Part shown: positions 1 through 7,047 of the stretch, in pieces
Layout: each line of letters opens with the position of its first letter
Numbering within the stretch: position 1 is the first letter of the stretch
Translations under genes and position numbers: made by a program
Assembly (NCBI GenBank): GCA_047619485.1
Contig: JBLHKE010000207.1
Location: 1 to 10,938 of the forward strand
DNA length: 10,938 nucleotides
Origin: JBLHKE01 sp047619485
Lineage (GTDB): Bacteria > Verrucomicrobiota > Verrucomicrobiia > Verrucomicrobiales > DEV007
Direction of reading: 5' to 3'
The notes under the pieces: model-generated
Told to the model about the DNA's origin: nothing
Seen by the model: only the letters and a program-made list of their open reading frames with translations
Database searches by the model: none

Positions 1-49
1 TCTGTGGGGATGCTCATATGTTTTTAGGTAGGGGGTGATGGTTTCGCTA

Positions 50-1357
50 TTAGCTTGCAAGCGGCTCGGACTGATTGGCGGCAGCTTGATGCAGCTTGAT
101 TTGGGTGAACGGGATGATCCATCCATGTTCGTTGCATGACTTGACGCAGGATCGCTGGATGGCGCGGGTCACCTGATTAAATTTCTCTGCTGCCGTGCCA
201 CTGATATCAGCGAGCAAAGCGATGTCGAGGGACGAAGCGCCTGCATTTGAGAATTCGGCGCGGACATTGATGACGTTTGCCTCGCCAACCAGATCGTTCA
301 GATCTGCGGTGAGCTTTTTCTGTAGGATATTGGGACTCTCGACCGTCACGATCCCTTGATGAGCGTAGTCGACACCGAAGGTCTGGTTGATGCGAAATCC
401 GCGTGAGATGTTCTCAGGGTTCTGTCCGATGAAATCGGAAGTCGAGAACGTTTTGAAAGTGCTCCCTAGCAAGACCAATTGCACCCATTCAGGGGTCTGG
501 CGGATCACTTTGCCGTAGGTGCCGTCGGCGAGGATGACCCAATCGCCGCTCTCACAACAGAAATACGGTTCTTTGTTTTCAAATGGACGGGAACTCAGAG
601 GGATTAGATCTCGGAGCGGCAGGCGCAACTCGCCTCCCTCGAGTGCTGGGTTGGTCAGGCGAGTGTAGACTCCGATTCTCTTCACCTCCCATGGGATGCC
701 GTCGAAGACGAGGCGCTCACCCTCTCTCACAGATCCAAGATTTAGCATTAGTTTGACCTGGTCACCCAATTGTAGGATTGCCGTCTTGCTCGCCCAGAGG
801 AAGCCCGCGAGTAGAATGAGCGAGAAGCCTAGCAGCATCCAATCTCCTAGTGCGTAGAGTGCCGCCAGCCCGACCGAGACCGTCAGTAGTTTTGTGACTG
901 CGTAGAACACGACGTCGATAAGCCGTCCTGCAAAGCTGTTGCCGCGTTTTCTAAATGGACGGAATCGATCAATGCTTCGGTGTAGATAGCGTAATGAGAA
1001 TAGGGCGATTGCCATGGCGGCTATCGTAATCAGGATATTCTTTCCGCGTGTTCGGAAAAAGGTGGCGATGCCCGTAGCAATGGGTTTGAGCTCGGAGGTG
1101 AGGGATGCGATCTTCGAATCGAGAGTCTGAACCTTTGCCGCAATGGTTTCTTTTTCGGTCAAGGTTGGTGAATTCTTCAACTCCTGTTGCTTTGCAGATC
1201 GGTCGGTGGTGATCGCATCGATCGGGGATTGCAGCGCGCGGATTGCGATTAACGTTTTCGGCTCGACGTGTGGGACTGTTGGAACCTCTGGATCCTGGCC
1301 GTTTGCGGAGACAAGAGAGATCGAGAGTAGGAACAGCCCGATTAAGTTTTTTTGCAC
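50..1357 (-). CDS. MscS-type mechanosensitive channel with two tandem beta modules
   Basis: Predicted inner-membrane mechanosensitive ion channel that would release solutes when membrane tension rises. From a GTG start at 1357 the 435-residue protein has a clear signal peptide (about 1-20, ending SANG before QDPEV) and a periplasmic charged helix likely to coil (35-95). Three hydrophobic segments follow (about 106-124, 146-170, 172-192). The cytoplasmic part has an MscS-like beta module (208-255, REGERLVFDG then LRLPLRDLIP) and a second similar module (268-312, SGDWVILADG). An MscS-type alpha/beta tail starts at FGVDYAHQ (327-334) and ends GWIIPFTQIKLH (412-423), like the MscS C-terminus. A TTG start at 1411 is also open, but it overlaps the upstream gene by 38 bases and puts a charged 18-residue extension before the signal peptide, so I prefer GTG 1357, 16 bases after that gene's stop. 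Family call is good; the doubled beta module is my reading of the sequence. Cysteines occur as a CC pair (267-268) and CxxxC (404, 408). Confidence 0.8.
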   Translation of the reverse strand: MQKNLIGLFLLSISLVSANGQDPEVPTVPHVEPKTLIAIRALQSPIDAITTDRSAKQQELKNSPTLTEKETIAAKVQTLDSKIASLTSELKPIATGIATFFRTRGKNILITIAAMAIALFSLRYLHRSIDRFRPFRKRGNSFAGRLIDVVFYAVTKLLTVSVGLAALYALGDWMLLGFSLILLAGFLWASKTAILQLGDQVKLMLNLGSVREGERLVFDGIPWEVKRIGVYTRLTNPALEGGELRLPLRDLIPLSSRPFENKEPYFCCESGDWVILADGTYGKVIRQTPEWVQLVLLGSTFKTFSTSDFIGQNPENISRGFRINQTFGVDYAHQGIVTVESPNILQKKLTADLNDLVGEANVINVRAEFSNAGASSLDIALLADISGTAAEKFNQVTRAIQRSCVKSCNEHGWIIPFTQIKLHQAAANQSEPLAS

Positions 1358-1373
1358 GCTTACGGGTGGCTTC

Positions 1374-1832
1374 TTAGGCTGTGAGTATTTTTTGCATGCT
1401 CGCGAGGCCAAGCTTGCCGATCTGGTTCGCCCCCAGGAGCCGCATGGTCACTTTTTCCCCGAGGGCGGCGGGGACGGCGCAGAATCGCAGTTCCCAAGCC
1501 TCACCGGAGACATCGAACGAGGCCCGCCCCTCCTGTGGCTCGAACGGCTTCGGGACGTCGAGTTCAGCGTGCGCCGCGAGGAATCGGATCAGGCGCTCCC
1601 CGCCCGATCGCCCGAGGGTGGCGACATTGTGCAGCGCGCCATCGAGCCTGAAGCGAATGCGATACCCGTCGGTACCGGGATCGATGTGGATGTCGGAAAC
1701 GTGCCGGGCGACGGCATCTTCAAGCAATCGCTGAAACCGCTCTGCGGTCATGGGCTTGCTCTCGTCCCGCGGATGTTTTGCGAGGAAGGCGTTGTAGGCG
1801 GGGGCTAGTTGGGTCAGAAGCGTCTGCGTCAT
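1374..1832 (-). CDS. Stand-alone GspE/PilB N2-domain protein, no ATPase core
   Basis: The 152-residue protein matches the N2 (PAS-like) domain of type II secretion / type IV pilus assembly ATPases. An alpha-helical lead leads to LLEDAVARHVSDIHIDP (36-52, the ASDIHIEP motif), RIRFRLDG (58-65), an EPQEGR segment (98-103) and LRFCAVPAALGEKVTMRLL (115-133), the family's RxxxxPxxxGEKVxxRLL strand. In full-length GspE/PilB a RecA-like motor with Walker A (GPTGSGKTT) would follow. Here the protein stops with TAA at residue 152, just where that linker begins, and no motor sequence follows. It therefore cannot hydrolyse ATP by the usual route. It overlaps the upstream small gene by ATGA and precedes the MscS-type gene by 16 bases, which suggests a sensory or adaptor role for this unit. 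A decayed pseudogene is possible, but the frame is intact and the cut falls at a domain border. Confidence 0.78.
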   Translation of the reverse strand: MTQTLLTQLAPAYNAFLAKHPRDESKPMTAERFQRLLEDAVARHVSDIHIDPGTDGYRIRFRLDGALHNVATLGRSGGERLIRFLAAHAELDVPKPFEPQEGRASFDVSGEAWELRFCAVPAALGEKVTMRLLGANQIGKLGLASMQKILTA

Positions 1833-2008
1833 TTAGGTGTTTCAGGTGGACTGAACGGGATGTCTTGGATCGTGAACTGCACCGAGTCGACCTCTGGGAG
1901 TCGCAGCAGGGTCTTTGTGATCGGGCCAGCAATAGCGGTGGTCTCCCGGATGCTAGCGAACTGGCAGAGAGCGAGGCACACCGTCATCGCGATGATTGTT
2001 CTGAACAT
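1829..2008 (-). CDS. Small secreted or membrane-anchored protein, 59 residues
   Basis: This short ORF, read directly from the minus strand, begins MFRTIIAMTVCLALCQFASI and ends FTIQDIPFSPPETPK. The N-terminus has a basic residue followed by a hydrophobic stretch (about 4-18), as in a signal peptide or single membrane anchor; the remainder is a soluble tail of about 40 residues. Its TGA stop overlaps the ATG of the GspE-N2 gene (ATGA at 1829-1832), typical of translational coupling and the main reason to believe the gene is real. No strong Shine-Dalgarno precedes ATG 2008; an internal ATG at 1987 is an alternative but would cut into the hydrophobic stretch. I do not recognise the family. By position it is the first member of a three-gene unit with the N2-domain protein and the channel, so an envelope role is plausible. 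Confidence 0.6.
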   Translation of the reverse strand: MFRTIIAMTVCLALCQFASIRETTAIAGPITKTLLRLPEVDSVQFTIQDIPFSPPETPK

Positions 2009-2038
2009 GGCTTCGATCCATTTGGTTTTCGGTTTTTG

Positions 2039-2155
2039 CTATTCGTTGCCGACGGTCTTCTCCGTTTCTACGTCGCAATCGACGACGGTAAGTGAGATGG
2101 TGGTCGCAGCCGCGGACATTCGAGTGGCGAACAGTTTTGATTTAGTCTTTTTCAT
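2039..2155 (-). CDS. Doubtful 38-residue ORF upstream of the channel unit
   Basis: The ORF starts MKKTKSKLFATRMSAAATT and ends VETEKTVGNE with a TAG stop. It has a lysine-rich start and a short semi-hydrophobic middle, but acidic residues interrupt any proper signal peptide. It is in the same frame as the next small gene, separated by the TAG and 10 further codons, so the two could be remnants of one frame or two separate leader-like peptides. A strong GGAGGAA sequence lies on this strand at 2185-2179, but it is 23 bases from the ATG, too far for normal initiation. I see no family resemblance. It may be a leader peptide or chance. Confidence 0.25.
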   Translation of the reverse strand: MKKTKSKLFATRMSAAATTISLTVVDCDVETEKTVGNE

Positions 2156-2378
2156 GGCAGTCGTATTAGTATGAGTTGTTCCTCCAATCTGTATTGCAAG
2201 AGTTGTGCCGTGCATCGGAACCGTTGATTTTTGGGATTGCGGGTCGAAGAGATTGCATTCCGCAAGGAATCGAGTGAGGCCTTGATGCAAAAAACGTGTT
2301 CGTATCGCGACGCTTGCTGGCTCGGGCCACGAGCTGTGGCGAATACGGCTCTGGCATGGTTCTGGCGCTACAAGAGGC
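2156..2378. promoter_or_regulatory. Divergent intergenic region between channel unit and hsp20
   Basis: This region must hold the promoters for the minus-strand channel unit and the plus-strand hsp20 gene. Its clearest element is the sigma-54-like box at 2352-2367, listed separately. An imperfect inverted pair TTGC-ATTCC-GCAA lies at about 2262-2274. I found no CIRCE operator (TTAGCACTC-N9-GAGTGCTAA) and no convincing sigma-32 or sigma-70 promoter. ORFs spanning it on either strand look non-coding. Confidence 0.4.
2352..2367 (+). promoter_or_regulatory. Candidate sigma-54 (-24/-12) box before hsp20
   Basis: The sequence TGGCATGGTTCTGGCG has the GG and GC pairs at the spacing required for sigma-54 RNA polymerase (consensus TGGCAC-N5-TTGC). 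Its -12 half is TGGC rather than TTGC. It differs at only two positions from the stronger box at 9603-9618 and shares the flanking C before and C after it. The predicted transcript start would be about 2378, immediately before the hsp20 ATG, which would make the mRNA effectively leaderless; this lowers confidence. Confidence 0.35.
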
Positions 2379-2918
2379 ATGGACAAACCACATTCACCCG
2401 ACCAGGGGCTCACACCCTTCAGCGAATTGGACACTACGAAACGAGGCTCCGGGCTCCCTCCCGAATCGATCGACAGCTCGCCGCCTGAATGGCAACCGAC
2501 GGTCGATATCGGAGAAGATGAGAATGAGTATCTATTGGTCGCCGCCATTCCCGGCCTAGCAATGGGCGACGTCGAGGTCAAGGGAGCCAACGGCATCATC
2601 GAGATCTCCGGCACCGCGAAACTGAGTTCCTCGGAACAAGCGAAGCGGTTCGTCAAGCTGGAGCGCCCACTTGGCGACTGCCACCGTGCGTTCGCAATGC
2701 CTGCCGACGCGGATCTGGCCGCGCTACGCTACGACTTGTCCGATGGCATCCTCCATGTGCACGTCCCGAAAGCGAGGACGGCGGCGCGAGTCGAAATGCC
2801 GCTCACTGTGATTCCGGCGCAGTTTGAAAACCCGCTGCCCGGTGTCGAACCCACGCCGCTAGTGGCCGGCTCGCCTACTCCGGAAACCCCAGAAGCGCCG
2901 GGTGCGGCACCCGTTTAA
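2379..2918 (+). CDS. hsp20: Hsp20/alpha-crystallin small heat shock protein
   Basis: Predicted cytoplasmic ATP-independent holdase chaperone that binds unfolding proteins and forms oligomers. The 179-residue protein has a variable N-terminal arm (1-37) and an alpha-crystallin domain (about 38-131) starting WQPTVDIGEDENEYLLVAAIPG (split by convention at W38 and IPG 57-59). This is followed by DVEV (64-67), GIIEISG (72-78) and the signature SDGILHVHVPK (121-131). LTV (142-144) may serve as the C-terminal IxI-like motif. The tail (145-179) is rich in Pro, Ala, Thr and Glu and longer than in typical IbpA-type proteins. ATG 2379 is the only start in frame after a TGA at 2283, although AAGAGG sits only one base before it, too close for standard ribosome binding. 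The BON gene follows after 36 bases and is probably co-transcribed. Confidence 0.92.
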   Translation: MDKPHSPDQGLTPFSELDTTKRGSGLPPESIDSSPPEWQPTVDIGEDENEYLLVAAIPGLAMGDVEVKGANGIIEISGTAKLSSSEQAKRFVKLERPLGDCHRAFAMPADADLAALRYDLSDGILHVHVPKARTAARVEMPLTVIPAQFENPLPGVEPTPLVAGSPTPETPEAPGAAPV

Positions 2919-2954
2919 TACGCAACAGAAGTAAACTTTAACCCTATTTTTCCG

Positions 2955-4436
2955 ATGAACTACTATCTACTTACATCCTTCCTGTCCTTGTTGCTAATGT
3001 CGCACTTGTGCGCTGCGGAGAGACCGCCTGACAATGAGATTGCCGCTGCGCTTACGACACGCTTCAAGATCGACCCGCTCGTTCCTGACGGGATTGGGGT
3101 CGTCGTTGAAAGTGGCGTTGCCAACCTCAAGGGGACTGTCCCAACGCTGCTCGCAAAGGATCAGGCGACGGCGATCACGCTCTCCACTCGCGGTATCTTT
3201 TCGGTAGTCAACCGGGTCGAGGTGGCAGCGGTCGAACGCCCTGACGTCGAGTTGATGGCCGATGTGCTCGCCGCTCTCAAGGGAGAACCGGCCACGGAAC
3301 GGTTGGAGGTGTTAGCTGAAGTTCGCAGGGGAGACGTCCGCCTCCAAGGGGCGGTCGACTCGCTGGCAGAGGCGCGGCTGGCCGAACGGGCAGCCAGGTC
3401 GGTGCGCGGAGTGCGCTCGCTCGAAAGCGAAATTCGCATCGACTACCGCGGTGAGCGCAACGATGCGGAGATTCTCGAGGACGTCCGGCGCGCCTTGGCT
3501 ACCGACGTCTGGATCACTGCGGAGTTCATCGCGGTGAGCGTCGACGATGGAGTTGTAAAATTGCGCGGTGTCGTGGGGAGCGCCGCCGAGCATGCTCGGG
3601 CGGTTGCTCGGGCTGGAGTGCTAGGTGTCGTCGAAGTTGATGGAGGGAGGTTGAAGATGGATCCGTTTGTGAGCAATCCGATGCAGAAGGCGAGTGCCGA
3701 GTTTCAGGAATGGGACAGTGAGGCGATCCGCAGTGCAATCGAGGCCGGATTTGCAAACGATCCGCGTATCCGTGCGGAGAAGCTCGGGGTGGAGGTGCAA
3801 GACGACCGCACGGTGGTGCTGTCAGGCGCCGTCGAGGACGCCAGGGCGAAGGTCGCTGCGGGGGCCGACGCGCAGGATACCTTTGGCGTCACCTCTGTGA
3901 AAAACTTTCTCGAGGTCGCCCGCGTTGACGCGGTCTCAGACAAACAGATCGTGGCACGCGCCTGGGCGGCTTTCAAACGTAGCGCCTATCTGTCAGATCG
4001 ATCCGAACTATCTGTTTTATCGGAAGGTGGCGAGGTGACCCTGTCTGGTTCCGTCGAGTTTCCGTTTGAGGCTGAGATGGCGGAAGACCTGATGCTCGGG
4101 CTGAAGGGAGTCTATGGCGTCGAGAACCGGCTCAAGGTCGACCGTGTCCTGAATAGCTATCGCCCCCATCTCGCGCTCGACCGTAGTGACGTGAATCTCG
4201 GTCTTAAATTTCTGCGCCGGGAAGAGAAGCTCGACGATGCAAGCATCGCCCGCGATGTGATCGCAGAACTGAAGTGGCTGCCAGATGTCGATGCTTCAAA
4301 AATACGTGCCAACGTCGATGGCCGCACAGTGGTGTTGGAAGGAGTTGTCGGGAGTGTCCGGGGAGCGACGGCTGCCACAGAGGCTGCCCGTGTGCGCTCC
4401 GGGCTTAAAGTTATCAGCCGCTTGCAGGTCGAGTAG
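2955..4436 (+). CDS. Secreted protein with six tandem BON domains
   Basis: The 493-residue protein starts with a signal peptide (1-20, LLTSFLSLLLMSHLCA then AERPP), so it should act in the periplasm or at the outer membrane. LC at 18-19 lacks a good lipobox, so I call it signal peptidase I. The rest is almost entirely BON repeats at about 25-91, 96-163, 169-235, 254-322, 328-396 and 427-492. Each has a helix with acidic and hydrophobic residues (for example DNEIAAAL), a strand pair with a V.L.G.V core (ANLKGTV, VRLQGAV, VKLRGVV, VVLSGAV, VTLSGSV, VVLEGVV), and a closing G(V/I)..V.N.(L/V).V strand. BON domains (OsmY, BamE-neighbouring and secretin proteins) are thought to bind phospholipid or stabilise the envelope; OsmY has two. 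The third repeat has a divergent closing strand. No Shine-Dalgarno is visible before ATG 2955. Position 36 bases after hsp20 suggests a shared stress transcript. Confidence 0.85.
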   Translation: MNYYLLTSFLSLLLMSHLCAAERPPDNEIAAALTTRFKIDPLVPDGIGVVVESGVANLKGTVPTLLAKDQATAITLSTRGIFSVVNRVEVAAVERPDVELMADVLAALKGEPATERLEVLAEVRRGDVRLQGAVDSLAEARLAERAARSVRGVRSLESEIRIDYRGERNDAEILEDVRRALATDVWITAEFIAVSVDDGVVKLRGVVGSAAEHARAVARAGVLGVVEVDGGRLKMDPFVSNPMQKASAEFQEWDSEAIRSAIEAGFANDPRIRAEKLGVEVQDDRTVVLSGAVEDARAKVAAGADAQDTFGVTSVKNFLEVARVDAVSDKQIVARAWAAFKRSAYLSDRSELSVLSEGGEVTLSGSVEFPFEAEMAEDLMLGLKGVYGVENRLKVDRVLNSYRPHLALDRSDVNLGLKFLRREEKLDDASIARDVIAELKWLPDVDASKIRANVDGRTVVLEGVVGSVRGATAATEAARVRSGLKVISRLQVE

Positions 4437-4659
4437 TAAGACTCTCTAGAATTCTGTGTCGGTCTTCCGTGCCCGCGACTAAGGGCTTGTCAGTAAATAA
4501 CTCCTACAATCTGCTGGTAATTTTGGCCATCACCCGCGTTCGCTTCCAACTCAAATAGCCCGCGATAATCGCTGAAATCGGCCTTGGTGCTGGCTAAAAT
4601 GCCTGCGCATCTTTGTATGACTTATTTCCTGACAACCCCTAACATCGTGGCTGAAAGCG

Positions 4660-7047
4660 ATGCAGAACGAACCCGACGATCCCTGGCGACTGAAATCGCT
4701 GAAAGACTCTGGCCTGGAGGACGCCTCCCCCATGGAGGAGTTTGACCGCTTGACTAGGATCGTGACCGCTGCGTTGCGGGCTCCGGTTTCGCTGATTTCG
4801 CTGGTAGATGGTCGCGGGGGGCAGATCGTGAAGAGTGGGTGCGGTCTACCGGACTCGCTCCTTGGCGATCCGTTCTGTGAACATATTGTCCGAACCAATG
4901 CGCCGCTGGTGATCGAAGACCTGCGCAGCGACCCGCGTTTCCAGGAGGCCGCTGCGGTCAAACAAATGGGTGCTGTCACGTGTGTTGGCGTTCCGATTTC
5001 ACTTCCAGGTGGCGACGTCATCGGTTCGTTGTGTGTGATCGACCGGGTGCCGCGGACATGGCCTGTGGAGGAACTTCGAATCCTCAGCGATTTCGCCGCG
5101 ATGGCGACGGATGCGATCCGCCACCTGCTTTCTTCGGATGGCGATCTGATCGAGAGCCGCCGGCGCCTCGTGCAGATTCTTGATTCGACCGGCGAAGGGA
5201 TCTACGGGATCGATGCCGAGGGTGTCTGCACGTTTGTCAACCGCAAGGCGCTGGCGCTGCTCGGCTTCAGTCACGAGGAGGAGATGCTTGGCTCGCAATC
5301 GCACGACCTGATCCACCACACCTACGCTGACGGCACGGGCTATCCGATTGATGATTGTCGGATCCTCCAGGCGATCAGTAGCAACGAGAACGTCTACTCG
5401 AAGGACGAGGTGTTCTGGAAAAAAGACGGCACGTTCCTGCCGGTCGAGTATCGCTCATTCCCAGTGTTCGATGGCGGTCCGACCCGGGCGGTGATCACCT
5501 TCGTGGACATAACCGAACAGCTGCAGCAAGAGCGTGAACAAGATGACTCGCTGCAGACTGCGCAGCTAGCTGATCGGGAGAAGAGTCGTTTTCTGGCAAA
5601 TATGAGCCACGAGATCCGCACCCCGATGAACGCAATTTTGGGCTTTAGCGAGCTGTTAGGAGATATGGTCGAGAACCCGAAGGCGAGGAGTCACGTGAGG
5701 GCGATCCGCGCGAGCGGCAAATCCCTCCTGCACCTGATCAACGACATCCTCGACCTCTCGAAGATCGAGTCTGGGAAGATGACTGTCGACCCGAGGCCGA
5801 TGTCGGTGCGCGCGATGTGCGAGTCGGTGCGGCTGCTGTTCGCGCAGCAGGCGGCGGAGGCGAACCTTGGGTTCGATCTGCGGATCGACGAAGCGTGTCC
5901 TGACTACCTCGTGGTAGAAGAGCAGCGCATCCGCCAGATCTTGCTCAACCTGATCAGTAACGCCTTGAAGTTCACGCAGACTGGTCGCATCGACGTTACC
6001 TTCTGGGCGGAGAAAGACCGGCTCGATCCGCGCCACGTGACCTTGGAAATCAAGGTGGCCGATACCGGGATCGGAATTCCTGTGGCGAAGCAGCGCTCAG
6101 TGTTCTTGCCGTTCCGGCAGGTCGATGATTCGGACTCGATCGGCGGCACCGGTCTCGGCCTGAGTATCTGTCGCGGGCTTGCGGAGCTTTGCGGTGGCGA
6201 GATCTCACTAGTGAGCGAGGAGGGGAGTGGATCGGAGTTCAGGGTGACCTTGCCCCGGACCGAGGTTGCGAGCGGGGTTGATGAGGCGATGCCGGATGTC
6301 GGCTCGGGCACAGATTTCGACCTGCTCGATCCGTCGCGGGTTTTGGTGGTCGATGACAACCAGTTCAACCGTGAACTCGTTGCCGGGTATCTGGAGGGGA
6401 CGCACCACCTCGTCACCTCGGCGAATGATGGTGAGGAGGGAGTGGCGCTTGCCCGCGATTGGAAACCCGATGTGATCTTGATGGATATCCGCATGCCGCG
6501 CCTGGACGGGAAAGAGGCGCGACGCCGAATCAAGGCGGATCCTGCTCTGGCCGAGATCCCGGTGCTGGCCGTCACCGCGTCGAGCCTGCAGCATCAGACC
6601 CATGAGCTACGCCGGGATTTTGATGGCTATTTGCGCAAGCCATATTCGAAACGTCAGCTGTTCCGCGAGCTGGCGAAAGTGCTGCCGGCGCTAGAGGATT
6701 CGATGGTCGATGCGGCGATCGACTCGACGGAGGGAGAGATCGAAGCCCGTTTGGCTGATCCGGCAGGGTGGGTTGAACTGGTCGAGATGCTTAGGATGTC
6801 CTGTTCAGAACGGGTGCCGCATCTCCTCGACGCGATGTTGATTGGGGAGATTGAAAGCTTCGCAATCGAACTCGCGCAGGCTGGCAGGGCTGCTGGCTGT
6901 GAGGCTTTGACGAGCTACGCAATGTCATTGAAGGAACAGGCGGCGCTATTCCAACTCAGTAAGATTGAGGCGACGCTGGGGAATTTCGGTGAGCTAGTCG
7001 AGCGTATCGCCTCGCTCTGTGAGAGAGCTTTGAATAACATAAAATGA
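4660..7047 (+). CDS. Soluble hybrid histidine kinase (GAF-PAS-HisKA-HATPase-REC)
   Basis: This 795-residue sensor kinase has no membrane segment, so it senses cytoplasmic signals. Domains in order are GAF (about 23-155), PAS (168-290, ending FVDITEQ), and HisKA with the H-box FLANMSHEIRTPMNAILGFS (phospho-acceptor His317). The HATPase follows with N-box LLNLISNALKF (Asn434), G1 ADTGIGIP (467-474) and G2 GGTGLGLSI (495-503). REC (560-677) has Asp565/566, phospho-acceptor Asp609 in VILMDIRMP, Thr639 and Lys660. The last 110 residues are helical and resemble the Hpt-like tail seen in some hybrid kinases, but no His sits in an AHxLKG setting; the only His there is 721. It probably passes phosphate to a separate relay partner. 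The stop overlaps the next kinase by ATGA (7044-7047), so the two are coupled. The 223 bases before it show no clear promoter. Start ATG 4660 is preceded only by a weak GAAAG. Confidence 0.93.
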   Translation: MQNEPDDPWRLKSLKDSGLEDASPMEEFDRLTRIVTAALRAPVSLISLVDGRGGQIVKSGCGLPDSLLGDPFCEHIVRTNAPLVIEDLRSDPRFQEAAAVKQMGAVTCVGVPISLPGGDVIGSLCVIDRVPRTWPVEELRILSDFAAMATDAIRHLLSSDGDLIESRRRLVQILDSTGEGIYGIDAEGVCTFVNRKALALLGFSHEEEMLGSQSHDLIHHTYADGTGYPIDDCRILQAISSNENVYSKDEVFWKKDGTFLPVEYRSFPVFDGGPTRAVITFVDITEQLQQEREQDDSLQTAQLADREKSRFLANMSHEIRTPMNAILGFSELLGDMVENPKARSHVRAIRASGKSLLHLINDILDLSKIESGKMTVDPRPMSVRAMCESVRLLFAQQAAEANLGFDLRIDEACPDYLVVEEQRIRQILLNLISNALKFTQTGRIDVTFWAEKDRLDPRHVTLEIKVADTGIGIPVAKQRSVFLPFRQVDDSDSIGGTGLGLSICRGLAELCGGEISLVSEEGSGSEFRVTLPRTEVASGVDEAMPDVGSGTDFDLLDPSRVLVVDDNQFNRELVAGYLEGTHHLVTSANDGEEGVALARDWKPDVILMDIRMPRLDGKEARRRIKADPALAEIPVLAVTASSLQHQTHELRRDFDGYLRKPYSKRQLFRELAKVLPALEDSMVDAAIDSTEGEIEARLADPAGWVELVEMLRMSCSERVPHLLDAMLIGEIESFAIELAQAGRAAGCEALTSYAMSLKEQAALFQLSKIEATLGNFGELVERIASLCERALNNIK

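Noticed and set aside
1..17. Minus-strand ATG at the left edge that could start another gene
   Set aside because: Only five codons are in the window, with no ribosome-binding sequence to support it.
1143..1808. Plus-strand ORF of 221 codons
   Set aside because: It is antisense to the channel and N2-domain genes, and its product has no domain-like pattern while the minus strand matches known families.
1778..2174. Plus-strand ORFs of 105 and 121 codons
   Set aside because: They lie antisense to the small coupled minus-strand gene; composition looks non-coding and no start signal is seen.
2286..2301. Minus-strand sigma-54-like sequence GAACACGTTTTTTGCA
   Set aside because: The -12 half is perfect, but the essential GG of the -24 half is AA.
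2166..2393. Minus-strand ORF of 75 codons in the divergent gap
   Set aside because: It would start inside hsp20 and has an uneven, non-protein-like composition.
4437..4659. Possible promoter (TTGTCA and TACAAT) or terminator (GCCC/GGGC) before the hybrid kinase
   Set aside because: The hexamers are only 12 bases apart, and the hairpin stem is four pairs with no T run.
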